DNA of 64,000 nt from assembly GCA_030647195.1 (NCBI GenBank), contig JAUSKD010000022.1, forward strand, positions 1 through 64,000, given 5' to 3'. Below the pieces are notes generated by a model. That model had not been told where the DNA came from, searched no databases, and saw only the letters and a list, made by a program, of their open reading frames with translations. The position numbers and the translations under genes were made by a program. The number at the start of each line of letters is the position of its first letter. The first letter of the stretch is position 1. Positions 10,200-18,119 of the stretch are shown here, one piece after another. Source of the DNA: Candidatus Peribacter sp. Its GTDB lineage: Bacteria; Patescibacteriota; Gracilibacteria; Peribacterales; Peribacteraceae.

Positions 10200-10583
10200 A
10201 TGCGCGTCCTTCTCTTCGGCACCTTTGATCGGCTGCATCCCGGCCACAGATTCATCCTGACCGAGGCCGAGAAACGCGGCGAGCTCACGATCATCATTGC
10301 CCGCGACACAACAGTTCGGCAGCTCAAGGGCAAACTTCCCGCACAACCGGAAGAAGAAAGGCGATCGGCAGTCAGTCGCGTTGTGCCGTCGGCGCGGGTG
10401 CTGCTGGGTGACAGTGATGACTACCTCCGTCCGGTACGGGAAAACGTCCCGGACCTGATCCTGCTCGGGTATGACCAGGTGCTCCCTCGCGGGGTGAAGC
10501 CCGAAGACCTGCCCTGTCCCGTGGAACGCCTCCCCGCCTTCCACCCGGAGCTCTACAAGAGCAGCCTGCAGAGAGGGAACTGA
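10200..10583 (+). CDS. Cytidylyltransferase-family nucleotidyltransferase (RibL/FAD synthetase-like)
   Basis: LLFGTFDRLHPGHRFIL (HxGH) motif. Confidence 0.75.
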   Translation: MRVLLFGTFDRLHPGHRFILTEAEKRGELTIIIARDTTVRQLKGKLPAQPEEERRSAVSRVVPSARVLLGDSDDYLRPVRENVPDLILLGYDQVLPRGVKPEDLPCPVERLPAFHPELYKSSLQRGN

Positions 10584-10666
10584 CTATTCCTCTTGGTGAT
10601 GCCGTCTTCGGGGGCGTGGATACCGGGGCCAATTTGTGCTAGAATAATGAGATTCCTCCGCAATCC

Positions 10667-11296
10667 ATGGAAACAAACACAGAACCCAAACGGCCCTCTC
10701 TGCTCAAGCAATTGCTCGGGGCAATGGGCGGGGCGGCGATCGCTTTGCTGCTCTATCAGGGATACAAGATCGGTGCCCCGGTGGTGACGGCATGGCTGGT
10801 GGCCCCGCAGTCGCAAATCAGCGCGGATCATCCCGGAGCGGTGCGTGCGAATCGGGAAGTAAGCGCGTACGAGTTCAATCGCCTGGCGGCCAAGGCCAAA
10901 GAGATTTACCAGCGCTTCTCTGCAGAGCCGGGACCGCAGGCGACGATCTCGCAAACGGGCATTGAAGTGACGCAGCCTCTTATGGCGCATTCCAGCTCCG
11001 TTGCGCGCGCGGATCTTGCGGATCTGGTGGCGGCGCAAATAACAGCTTCCTCCTCTTCTGCCGCCTCCCTTTCCTCCTCAGCTTCTTCCGAAGCGTCCTC
11101 TTCGTCCGCATATTCCATTCCGGCGGAACCGGTGGTTGCCGATGCGGCTTCTTCTGCACGGGTACGTGCAGAGACTCAATTGCAGGCGAAGCTGGCGGGG
11201 AACAAGCTCCCCAGCTCAGGAATCGGAACATCGCTGGTGGCCGCGGTCGCGTTTGGCACCGCCGCGTTGCTTCGCAAGAAGCACGGTGAGCGGTGA
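10667..11296 (+). CDS. Ser/Ala-rich surface protein with C-terminal LPSSG-hydrophobic-RKKHGER tail
   Basis: N-terminal TM, SSASSEASSSSAYS low-complexity region, LPSSGIGTSLVAAVAFGTAALLRKKHGER C-terminus. Confidence 0.6.
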   Translation: METNTEPKRPSLLKQLLGAMGGAAIALLLYQGYKIGAPVVTAWLVAPQSQISADHPGAVRANREVSAYEFNRLAAKAKEIYQRFSAEPGPQATISQTGIEVTQPLMAHSSSVARADLADLVAAQITASSSSAASLSSSASSEASSSSAYSIPAEPVVADAASSARVRAETQLQAKLAGNKLPSSGIGTSLVAAVAFGTAALLRKKHGER

Positions 11297-11336
11297 ATCT
11301 TTCTGATCGGTATGTAATCCACTAGAGTGTGGTGCG

Positions 11337-12092
11337 ATGCCACCCATCGATGACTCCCTGATCGTTTTATTCGCGGTGCTTGGGCTTGTGTTCGGCAGCT
11401 TTGGGACGGTGATCATTTCACGGGTTCCCGCAAAGCAGCATTTGGGTGGTCGCTCGCGCTGTCCCCGGTGCAAGCATGTCCTCGGAGCCGCAGAGCTCGT
11501 CCCTCTTTTCAGTTACCTGCTGCTTAGGGGCCGCTGCCGCCACTGTCACCGGTCCATCAGCATCATCTATCCGCTCATTGAGCTTTCGTCCGCATGCCTC
11601 TTTGTGCTCGCCATCATGATCGGATCTTTGCCTCTGCCTTCACTCCTGCTGGCGTTCTCTCTGTGGCTGCTCCTGCTCATTGCGATCATCGATGCACAGA
11701 CGCAGACCATTCATGATGCGCTCAACCTCTCCTTCATCACTGTGGCCGTTGCGCACAGTGTGGCCATCGGTCGGGTGCAGATTGCGGGGGCGCTGTTCCT
11801 CGCGCTCTTCTTCGGCGCGCAGTGGATCGTCAGTCGCGGACGGTGGGTGGGGAGCGGCGATATTCTGCTGGGGGCCGGAATCGGTTTTCTGCTCGGAGGA
11901 TTCGCTCCTGCTCTCCTTTGCCTCGGCCTTGCCTACGTGATCGGTGCGGGTGTGGCGGTTTTTTTGCTGATGACGAAACGGGCCACGCGCAAAAGCCATG
12001 TGCCCTTCGGGCCGTTTTTGGCCGCAGCAGCTTTACTCACGATTATATTTGGGGATCGTATTCTTCCGGTGATTATTCCAGGGCTGTTGTAG
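11337..12092 (+). CDS. pilD: Type IV prepilin peptidase (A24 family)
   Basis: CPRCKHVL...CRHCHRSI zinc motif, GSFGTVIISRVP, multi-TM. Confidence 0.9.
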   Translation: MPPIDDSLIVLFAVLGLVFGSFGTVIISRVPAKQHLGGRSRCPRCKHVLGAAELVPLFSYLLLRGRCRHCHRSISIIYPLIELSSACLFVLAIMIGSLPLPSLLLAFSLWLLLLIAIIDAQTQTIHDALNLSFITVAVAHSVAIGRVQIAGALFLALFFGAQWIVSRGRWVGSGDILLGAGIGFLLGGFAPALLCLGLAYVIGAGVAVFLLMTKRATRKSHVPFGPFLAAAALLTIIFGDRILPVIIPGLL

Positions 12093-12149
12093 TTGAAGAA
12101 GCACATACAAAACACGAACAGTAAACAAACAGAACAAATGAAATATGCG

Positions 12150-12400
12150 TGCGAACCCCGCACTTTTGCTATGCAAGAGTGCGGGGTGGAGGCACACCAT
12201 TGAAGGGAAAAGAGAGCCCGTGAGAGAAAAACCGTAGGTTTGTCTCTCACGAAGTATTAAAAAGTGGGCTCTCGCCCGACAAGAGTGGGCAAGAGCCCAA
12301 TGGAGTGCCATCGTTTGCACTATTCGGCCCCAAAAGGGGTCCGCCGCCACTCAAGGAAATCCTTAGGTGAGGAGCTTTATGATGGCTGCACTATCGTACA
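12150..12400 (+). ncRNA. Candidate structured RNA/leader upstream of smpB
   Basis: Series of hairpins: CCCCGCACTTTT/AAGAGTGCGGGG (12156-12186); GAGAGCCC-GTGAGAGA...AAACC-GTA-GGTTT...TCTCTCAC...GGGCTCTC (12212-12273); competing GGGCTCTCGCCC/GGGCAAGAGCCC; AGTGC/GCACT; CGGCCCC/GGGGTCCG. Confidence 0.45.
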
Positions 12401-12495
12401 GAAACTCTCTGGAATGTCAAGTTACCGTAACTTCCCTGCTTTGGCCGGGGGAAGCCATTGGCGGCTTTTCTCCCTTTCCCGCATACTTCCCTCCG

Positions 12496-12933
12496 ATGAA
12501 GGTCATAGCCGAAAACCGCCGGGCACGTTTTGATTTCGAAATCCTCGAGACAGTGGAAGCCGGCATCATGCTCACGGGACCCGAAGTGAAATCCTGCAGG
12601 GAAGGCCACGTGAATCTGGCGGGAGCGTATGTCTCGTTTCACAACGGCGAGGCGGTTCTGAAAAATGCTTCCATTTCTCCCTATTCTTTTGCGGCACGCA
12701 TGCCGCACGAGGAACGGCGCGATCGCAAGATGCTTCTGAAGGCGGCGGAGCTCAAAAAACTTACGACTCGGGCGGAAGAAAAAGGATTCACAGTCGTTCC
12801 TCTTTCCTTGCGCGTGGGGAGATTCGTGAAGGTAGAGCTCGGTATCGGGCGCGGTCGCAAGAAGACAGACAAGCGACAGCACATTCGCGAGCGGGAGGTG
12901 GCTCGCAAGCTCAAGCAGACGGGGGATTACTGA
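12496..12933 (+). CDS. smpB: SsrA-binding protein
   Basis: ENRRARFDFEILETVEAGIMLTGPEVKSCREGHVNL...GRGRKKTDKRQ. Confidence 0.95.
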   Translation: MKVIAENRRARFDFEILETVEAGIMLTGPEVKSCREGHVNLAGAYVSFHNGEAVLKNASISPYSFAARMPHEERRDRKMLLKAAELKKLTTRAEEKGFTVVPLSLRVGRFVKVELGIGRGRKKTDKRQHIREREVARKLKQTGDY

Positions 12934-12935
12934 TG
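12906..12935 (+). repeat. 30-bp direct repeat, copy 1 (3' end of smpB)
   Basis: CAAGCTCAAGCAGACGGGGGATTACTGATG, identical to 14765-14794. Confidence 0.95.
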
Positions 12936-12964
12936 ATTTTCCACCGATATACAAAATTATTAAA

Positions 12965-12981
12965 TCATGATATAATCATAG
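12965..12981 (+). promoter_or_regulatory. Putative extended -10 promoter for the membrane gene at 12997
   Basis: TGATATAAT within an AT-rich stretch immediately upstream of the GTG start. Confidence 0.5.
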
Positions 12982-12996
12982 GTAATACCAATAGCT

Positions 12997-14748
12997 GTGC
13001 CTTCCGTCATTCCAACCATTCCTCCCGAGGCGGAATCTGAACAACGGGCTTCCCAGAGCGCGGGATTTTTATGGGCAATCATGCGCGGGATTCCTCACCT
13101 GATTCCTTATCTGGTGATCTCTGTCCTGCTCGTCACGCTCCTATCGCTGATTCTTCCGTTCACCATGGATGAGTTCAGTCAGTTTTCGCCAATCATCTGT
13201 CACTATTATCCGTACAACGCGCTCAATGTTTTTCGTGAAGCATGCGGCCTTTATGATCTGCGGATTCCGCTTCCCGTGTTGAACAACATGCACCTTCCCC
13301 TGCGGGCGTTCTACTACGTCGGCAGTGTGCAGGCATTGATCTATTTCCCTCTTTTCCTTCTCTGGAAGAGCCCGCTGTCTGCACGTCTGCTGGGGATGAT
13401 CTGGCTCATCGCAGAAGCGAGTGTTCTTTCGATACTCTTCCCCGGTATTCGCAGACGCTGGTTTTTCTTCGGGCTCATCGGCTTCTTTTTCTATTTCCTG
13501 ATGCATGTGGTGGACCGCGGGCCAATAGGACCACAATTTTTCTTCGCGTTCCTGAGTTACTGGCTGATATGCCAGTGGATCAACACGCTGCGCCTGCGGT
13601 ATGTGGTCTGGCTGGTCATCATCACTGTCGCGGGTCTCTGGCTCAAGCTCTCTTTCATCTGGATTATGGTCGGTGTTGCAATGGTGAGTACGTCCTATTT
13701 TCTGCAGCGGTGGCGCATGGTATTCGCCACCCCGCAATCGACGCGAAAGTTTCTCTGGCAGGCGGCCGTGGGCCTGCTCGTCCTGGCGCTGCTCTGGTAT
13801 GTAATTTTCTTCGCACAGATGAACGACGGCGTGCGGTACTACAAAATCATGGGGCTCGAGGGGATGTTGTCCTGGAAGGAGCTTCTTCAGGGGGAAGTAT
13901 TCTCCAGCCATTCGTGGGGCATTCTGTGGAATATGTGGCATGCAAATGCGCTGGGGAAATGGGAGCAGATATTGCCGCCAACCGCGCAATCCATTGCCTA
14001 CACGCTCGTTACAATTCTTTCGCTGCCCATCCTCGCGTTGGGGCTGATGGCCACGCGCAGACTGACCATACGACAGATTATCGAACCTGCTGTATTCTAT
14101 GCGGCCTTTCTGGTTGTCCTCAGCTTGATTTTGCTCTCGAAGACCGCGTGGGCCATTCATCACATCATGCTGGCATTCCCGTTCCTGATTCTCAGCTTTG
14201 CCTCCCTGTTTGATGCATGCAGGCATTCGATGCGAAAGATGTGGGCCGGGTGGTACGTCGTCGGATGCATGCTCCTCGCGGTCAACGGTATCGCCTATGC
14301 CACGTACTTCAGGCAGCCGATCCGTGTTGGCGATTCATTTTCGCGCCAAGTGATGCACGAAGTTCTCTACGATCACACCCTCTCGAGCCGGTACATCTAC
14401 GTGATTGTGGATTTTGGCATGTATTTCTACCAGGGCCTATATGGAAACCGCGATCAGTCTGTGCTGTTCATTCTGCCACTCAATAAGGCGGAACAAATTG
14501 CACAATTGAAAGAAATCGCGCTGGCACAGCATCGCAAGTTATTGTTCGTCCATCAAACTGGCTGGTCTGAAACAAACAAGGAATTGATCGCATCATCATT
14601 TGACCTTCAGCGGTGCTCCGCCGTTCCTGCAGATGCCGTCTGGCAGATTCTTCTCGAAAAAGACGGGAGTATCGATTCTCCCTGTCACACCACGCATCCT
14701 GCGGTGCAAGCTCCCGCCGAGCGCTCTCTCTCGACGATTCTCTGGTAG
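12997..14748 (+). CDS. Polytopic membrane protein, PMT/ArnT-type glycosyltransferase-like
   Basis: ~583 aa, >10 hydrophobic segments, DE-containing first loop (FTMDEFSQF); GTG start. Confidence 0.6.
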   Translation: MPSVIPTIPPEAESEQRASQSAGFLWAIMRGIPHLIPYLVISVLLVTLLSLILPFTMDEFSQFSPIICHYYPYNALNVFREACGLYDLRIPLPVLNNMHLPLRAFYYVGSVQALIYFPLFLLWKSPLSARLLGMIWLIAEASVLSILFPGIRRRWFFFGLIGFFFYFLMHVVDRGPIGPQFFFAFLSYWLICQWINTLRLRYVVWLVIITVAGLWLKLSFIWIMVGVAMVSTSYFLQRWRMVFATPQSTRKFLWQAAVGLLVLALLWYVIFFAQMNDGVRYYKIMGLEGMLSWKELLQGEVFSSHSWGILWNMWHANALGKWEQILPPTAQSIAYTLVTILSLPILALGLMATRRLTIRQIIEPAVFYAAFLVVLSLILLSKTAWAIHHIMLAFPFLILSFASLFDACRHSMRKMWAGWYVVGCMLLAVNGIAYATYFRQPIRVGDSFSRQVMHEVLYDHTLSSRYIYVIVDFGMYFYQGLYGNRDQSVLFILPLNKAEQIAQLKEIALAQHRKLLFVHQTGWSETNKELIASSFDLQRCSAVPADAVWQILLEKDGSIDSPCHTTHPAVQAPAERSLSTILW

Positions 14749-14764
14749 CCCGCAGAAACGCAGA

Positions 14765-14794
14765 CAAGCTCAAGCAGACGGGGGATTACTGATG
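14765..14794 (+). repeat. 30-bp direct repeat, copy 2 (upstream of recR)
   Basis: Exact copy of the smpB 3' end (12906-12935). Confidence 0.95.
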
Positions 14795-14845
14795 CTCTGC
14801 GAAATACGTTCCCTTCAATTTCCACATACTGCATACTGCTTCCGC

Positions 14846-15442
14846 ATGTCCCTCCTCCCACCGCAAATCACAAAGGCCATTGAGGAATTCTCTAAGCTCC
14901 CGGGCATCGGGTCCAAGTCCGCCGAACGGCTCACTTTTCACTTACTGAGGAGCTCCAAAGCCTCGCCGGAGACGCTGGGCAAGGCGCTGACGGATCTGAA
15001 AGTTGAGCTCAAGTATTGCAGACACTGCCAGATGGTCACGCTGCAGGACGAGTGTTCGATCTGCGCCGATACCTCCCGCGATCATGCGATGATTCTGATC
15101 GTCGAAAATCCATTGGATGTGATCGCGTTCGAACGTTCCGGATACAAGGGTGTTTATCACGTTCTCCACGGTGTCCTCTCCCCCATCGACGGGATGGGGC
15201 CGGAGCAGCTGAGACTGAAGGAGCTCGTCGACCGCTGTGCGGACGGCAAGGTGGAAGAGGCGATCGTGGCGACCAATCCGGATGTGGAGGGTGAGGCCAC
15301 GGCCAGCTTCATCCGCGAGCGGCTCAAGGATAAGGTTGAGAAAATTACGCGCCTCGCGCACGGGCTCCCGATGGGCGCGGATATCGAATTCGCGGATCAG
15401 GTGACGCTGAAAGAGGCGGTGGATGGAAGGCGGAAACTGTAA
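14846..15442 (+). CDS. recR: Recombination protein RecR
   Basis: LPGIGSKSAERLTFHLL, CRHC...C..C zinc finger, Toprim VATNPDVEGEATA. Confidence 0.95.
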   Translation: MSLLPPQITKAIEEFSKLPGIGSKSAERLTFHLLRSSKASPETLGKALTDLKVELKYCRHCQMVTLQDECSICADTSRDHAMILIVENPLDVIAFERSGYKGVYHVLHGVLSPIDGMGPEQLRLKELVDRCADGKVEEAIVATNPDVEGEATASFIRERLKDKVEKITRLAHGLPMGADIEFADQVTLKEAVDGRRKL

Positions 15443-15515
15443 ATGTACCGGTGCTCCGTCGGGAAGAGGAGGCCCCTTGGGGACCCCCTCCGTTTACGAC
15501 GGACGTTGAGCGCGC

Positions 15516-16076
15516 TCAGGACGAGGAGCTGGAAGAACCGGAGCTGACCGAAGACGAGGATGAAGAGCTGGAAGAGGAAGAACTGGAGGAGGTGCTTGAG
15601 CTGGAACCAGAGCCTACTGCGGCGCTGATGGTCGCCGAAATATCGGTGCGGAGCGAAAGGAGCGCGCCATGAATCTTTGCGAGAATATCGACGTAGAGTT
15701 GCGTGCGTGCCTGCGCCGACAGCGCTGCGATGCCCTTGCGCGCATCATGCAGCTGCGCCTTGAACCATGAGCTGAACGTATTCAATTCCATCCGCAGGCC
15801 GCTCATCAGCCTGCCGTTGGAGGCGCGTTCCTCAAGCGAAGATCCGGTTTGGGCCTTTGGCTTTGCTTTCTCATCATCTTCGCTGGCCTTTGCCACATCT
15901 TTTGCGTGCTGTTCTGCGCGACGCAGAATCCGCTCTGTGCGGCCGCCGTGTACATTGGCACGCAGGGACATCTGAGCACCGACGGAACTTTGCGCGGCAA
16001 AGGCGGGAACAGCGGAGCCCACAGTCAGGCCGAAGATGGCGCCGATGATGCCGAGCCTGGAGAGAAAAGAACCCAT
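15516..16076 (-). CDS. Secreted Ser-rich protein
   Basis: Signal peptide MGSFLSRLGIIGAIFGLTVGSAVPAFA; polyserine C-terminus; preceded by ECF-type promoter copy B. Confidence 0.7.
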   Translation of the reverse strand: MGSFLSRLGIIGAIFGLTVGSAVPAFAAQSSVGAQMSLRANVHGGRTERILRRAEQHAKDVAKASEDDEKAKPKAQTGSSLEERASNGRLMSGLRMELNTFSSWFKAQLHDARKGIAALSAQARTQLYVDILAKIHGALLSLRTDISATISAAVGSGSSSSTSSSSSSSSSSSSSSVSSGSSSSSS

Positions 16077-16108
16077 AGAGAAAGGGGGAAAGAAGTACGG
16101 ACACAAGA

Positions 16109-16136
16109 GAAGACGACGCAAGGGGCCGATTCTTAC
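16109..16136 (-). promoter_or_regulatory. Putative ECF promoter, copy B
   Basis: GTAAGAAT-N13-CGTCTTC on the minus strand. Confidence 0.65.
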
Positions 16137-16184
16137 CAGCCGCCCCTCCTTTGCTTTCGCGGGATCTTGATCACTGCTTCTGGC

Positions 16185-16216
16185 AAAAAGGGGCCGCTGG
16201 CAGAGCCAGCAGCCCC
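16185..16216 (-). terminator. Strong intrinsic terminator
   Basis: GGGGCTGCTGGC-TCT-GCCAGCGGCCCC-TTTTT (12-bp stem, one G-U) on minus strand. Confidence 0.85.
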
Positions 16217-16285
16217 CTGGTCATCCCGGTGATGGCAATGGGACAGATAAAAATGTCCATACATGTGGGGAAAGAAATATGGACG
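16185..16285 (-). ncRNA. Candidate ~100-nt small RNA driven by ECF promoter copy C
   Basis: Promoter copy C at 16291-16318; short hairpin GGACA-TTTTTATC-TGTCC; then terminator 16216-16185; no convincing ORF. Confidence 0.5.
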
Positions 16286-16290
16286 CCAGA

Positions 16291-16318
16291 GAAGACGATG
16301 TGCTCCGCCGATTCTTAC
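16291..16318 (-). promoter_or_regulatory. Putative ECF promoter, copy C
   Basis: GTAAGAAT-N13-CGTCTTC, overlapping the stop codon of the anti-sigma-like gene. Confidence 0.6.
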
Positions 16319-17556
16319 CGATGGGTTTCTTCCTCCTCTTCAGATGAGCGTTCTGACGAAGACAGAGAAGAGGATCGAGATTCGGTCTTTTCGGACTCAG
16401 AGCGTGACGATCGGGAAGAGGCCGACGAAGATGAGGATCGCAACAAGGGGGACCATGAGGACGCGAAGGAGCTCGAAGAAGAGCGTTCCTCTCCCTCCCC
16501 CTCTCTTGGCCAGGGGAAGGGTGCCGGAGACGAGAACGGTATGCCAATCGGCAGGATGCCCGCCCCCGGTCCCTCTTCCTGCTCATCGTGGCGTTCCTTT
16601 TTCCCGTTCCCCGATGATGCCGAAGAAGCACTGTGCATGGATGAAGCTGATGAAGAAGCCCTGTCCTCTCCCTCATCGGAATCGCGACCCATGGAGGAAT
16701 CGGATTCTCCATCCCTCAGGTCGGGCAGAGGAGTGATGGCTGGCAGGCGAGCCTTTTCCTCATCCTGCTGTCGGTCGTGATTTTCCTGCGCGCGGCGGGA
16801 AGAAGAGAGAGACGAAGAGTCAGTCCGACGATCGTTCTCGTGCCAGTCTTCGGATTTCTCATCTGCATCATCTACCAGCGCCTTCAATGCGGGCGGCACG
16901 CCCGTGGTGGATTGCATGTGCGCGAGAGAATCCTCGTGCTGATTGAATTCCGTGCGCAGATTCTGCCCCGCTGTCCGTCGTTCGCCGTCGGGCAGATTGC
17001 GCAGACGCTCCTGAAGATGCACAGCATCTTGTTCCATCTGGGAATGGAGAATGGTCTGCCGATTCGCCGGATCTGGCTGGCGGCCCAGGGCATCAGCCTC
17101 TTCGAGCCGCCGCTCGATGGTGCGGATTCCCCACTGTGTACGCCGGGCAGGGGTGAGGGCGAGGCCAGAGATCACCGGTTCCATCACATGCACCTTGATG
17201 GGATAGAGCATGTCGCCCGGCAGCGAGCCCTCGGCGGCATACGCCATGCCCCCTCCGATGAGCAGCAGGGCCATGGCAGAGGAGAGGGCGGCGGTAAAGG
17301 GCCGGAAGAGCATGCGTGCAAGAGAGAACGTCCGTTCCTCGATAGGATTGGCCCGCATGAAACTGAGAAGCCTGGCGCGGCCAATCGCCTTTTCATAATC
17401 GGTCAGCTGAAGAGCAGCCGACGATTCCCGGAGCACGGCCGAAGGTGTCGTCTTCAGCGTATGCGCGGCAAGCGCGGCGCGCGCCTGCGCGTGTTCCACC
17501 GGCGAGAGGGTGCAGGAACGGGCGGCGGCCAAAAATGATGTGATGCGCTTATCCAT
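16315..17556 (-). CDS. DUF5667-like membrane protein, putative anti-sigma factor, Ser-rich C-terminus
   Basis: Overlaps 3' end of the sigma gene; TM AALSSAMALLLIGGGMAYAAEGSLPGDMLYPIKV; long Ser/Glu-rich tail. Confidence 0.65.
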   Translation of the reverse strand: MDKRITSFLAAARSCTLSPVEHAQARAALAAHTLKTTPSAVLRESSAALQLTDYEKAIGRARLLSFMRANPIEERTFSLARMLFRPFTAALSSAMALLLIGGGMAYAAEGSLPGDMLYPIKVHVMEPVISGLALTPARRTQWGIRTIERRLEEADALGRQPDPANRQTILHSQMEQDAVHLQERLRNLPDGERRTAGQNLRTEFNQHEDSLAHMQSTTGVPPALKALVDDADEKSEDWHENDRRTDSSSLSSSRRAQENHDRQQDEEKARLPAITPLPDLRDGESDSSMGRDSDEGEDRASSSASSMHSASSASSGNGKKERHDEQEEGPGAGILPIGIPFSSPAPFPWPREGEGEERSSSSSFASSWSPLLRSSSSSASSRSSRSESEKTESRSSSLSSSERSSEEEEETHR

Positions 17557-18049
17557 GAGGAACCAAGAGGGATTGGAGCTTTTCGATGCCGCGGTTCACG
17601 CGGACGGAAATCACATTGGGGGAAACGTCGAGGAGTTGGGCGATCTCGCGCGGCGGCAGGCCATCGATGAAGCGCAGGATGACGGCTGTCCGGTAGGGTT
17701 CATCGATGTTCTGGAGCGTCTCAAGGACGAAGCTCTCTTCCAATGCCGCAGCGGGTCCCTTTTCGTGGCTGGGAGGATTGAATCCTGCATCCATCATGTC
17801 TTCCAATGAAGAAGTGGGGCGGCGCTTCCTGCGGCGCGCGGTATCGATGATGAGATTATTGGCGATGCGGTAGAGATAGGCACGCATGTTCCGGACAGTC
17901 ATGCCGCCGACGATGGCCTCCCATGCGCGGATGAACGTATCCTGCATAAGATCTTTGCCGTCTTCGCGATCCCCAAGCCGAAGCGCGCAGTGACGGAAAA
18001 TCGCATCCGCGTACAGGTCGTAGGCCTCTAGGAATTCCTGTTGGGTCAT
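17549..18049 (-). CDS. ECF-type RNA polymerase sigma factor
   Basis: DLMQDTFIRAWEAI (sigma2) and LPPREIAQLLDVSPNVISVRVNRGIEKLQ (sigma4). Confidence 0.92.
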   Translation of the reverse strand: MTQQEFLEAYDLYADAIFRHCALRLGDREDGKDLMQDTFIRAWEAIVGGMTVRNMRAYLYRIANNLIIDTARRRKRRPTSSLEDMMDAGFNPPSHEKGPAAALEESFVLETLQNIDEPYRTAVILRFIDGLPPREIAQLLDVSPNVISVRVNRGIEKLQSLLVPHG

Positions 18050-18068
18050 AGAGGGAGGGTGGCGAAAG

Positions 18069-18096
18069 GAAGACGCTCGCGAACGCCTATTCTTAC
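18069..18096 (-). promoter_or_regulatory. Putative autoregulated ECF promoter, copy A
   Basis: GTAAGAAT-N13-CGTCTTC ~20 nt upstream of the sigma ATG. Confidence 0.65.
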
Positions 18097-18119
18097 ACAC
18101 ATTGATCCGGACGTGGCAA

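Noticed and set aside
12100-12490. tmRNA (ssrA) next to smpB
   Set aside because: No T-loop (GGTTCRANTCC), no tRNA-like 3' end with CCA, and no tag peptide reading frame found.
16141-16272. 43-aa minus-strand ORF MYGHFYLSHCHHRDDQ...RRGGW
   Set aside because: It would have to read through the strong terminator hairpin at 16216-16185 and lacks an SD; an untranslated sRNA fits better.
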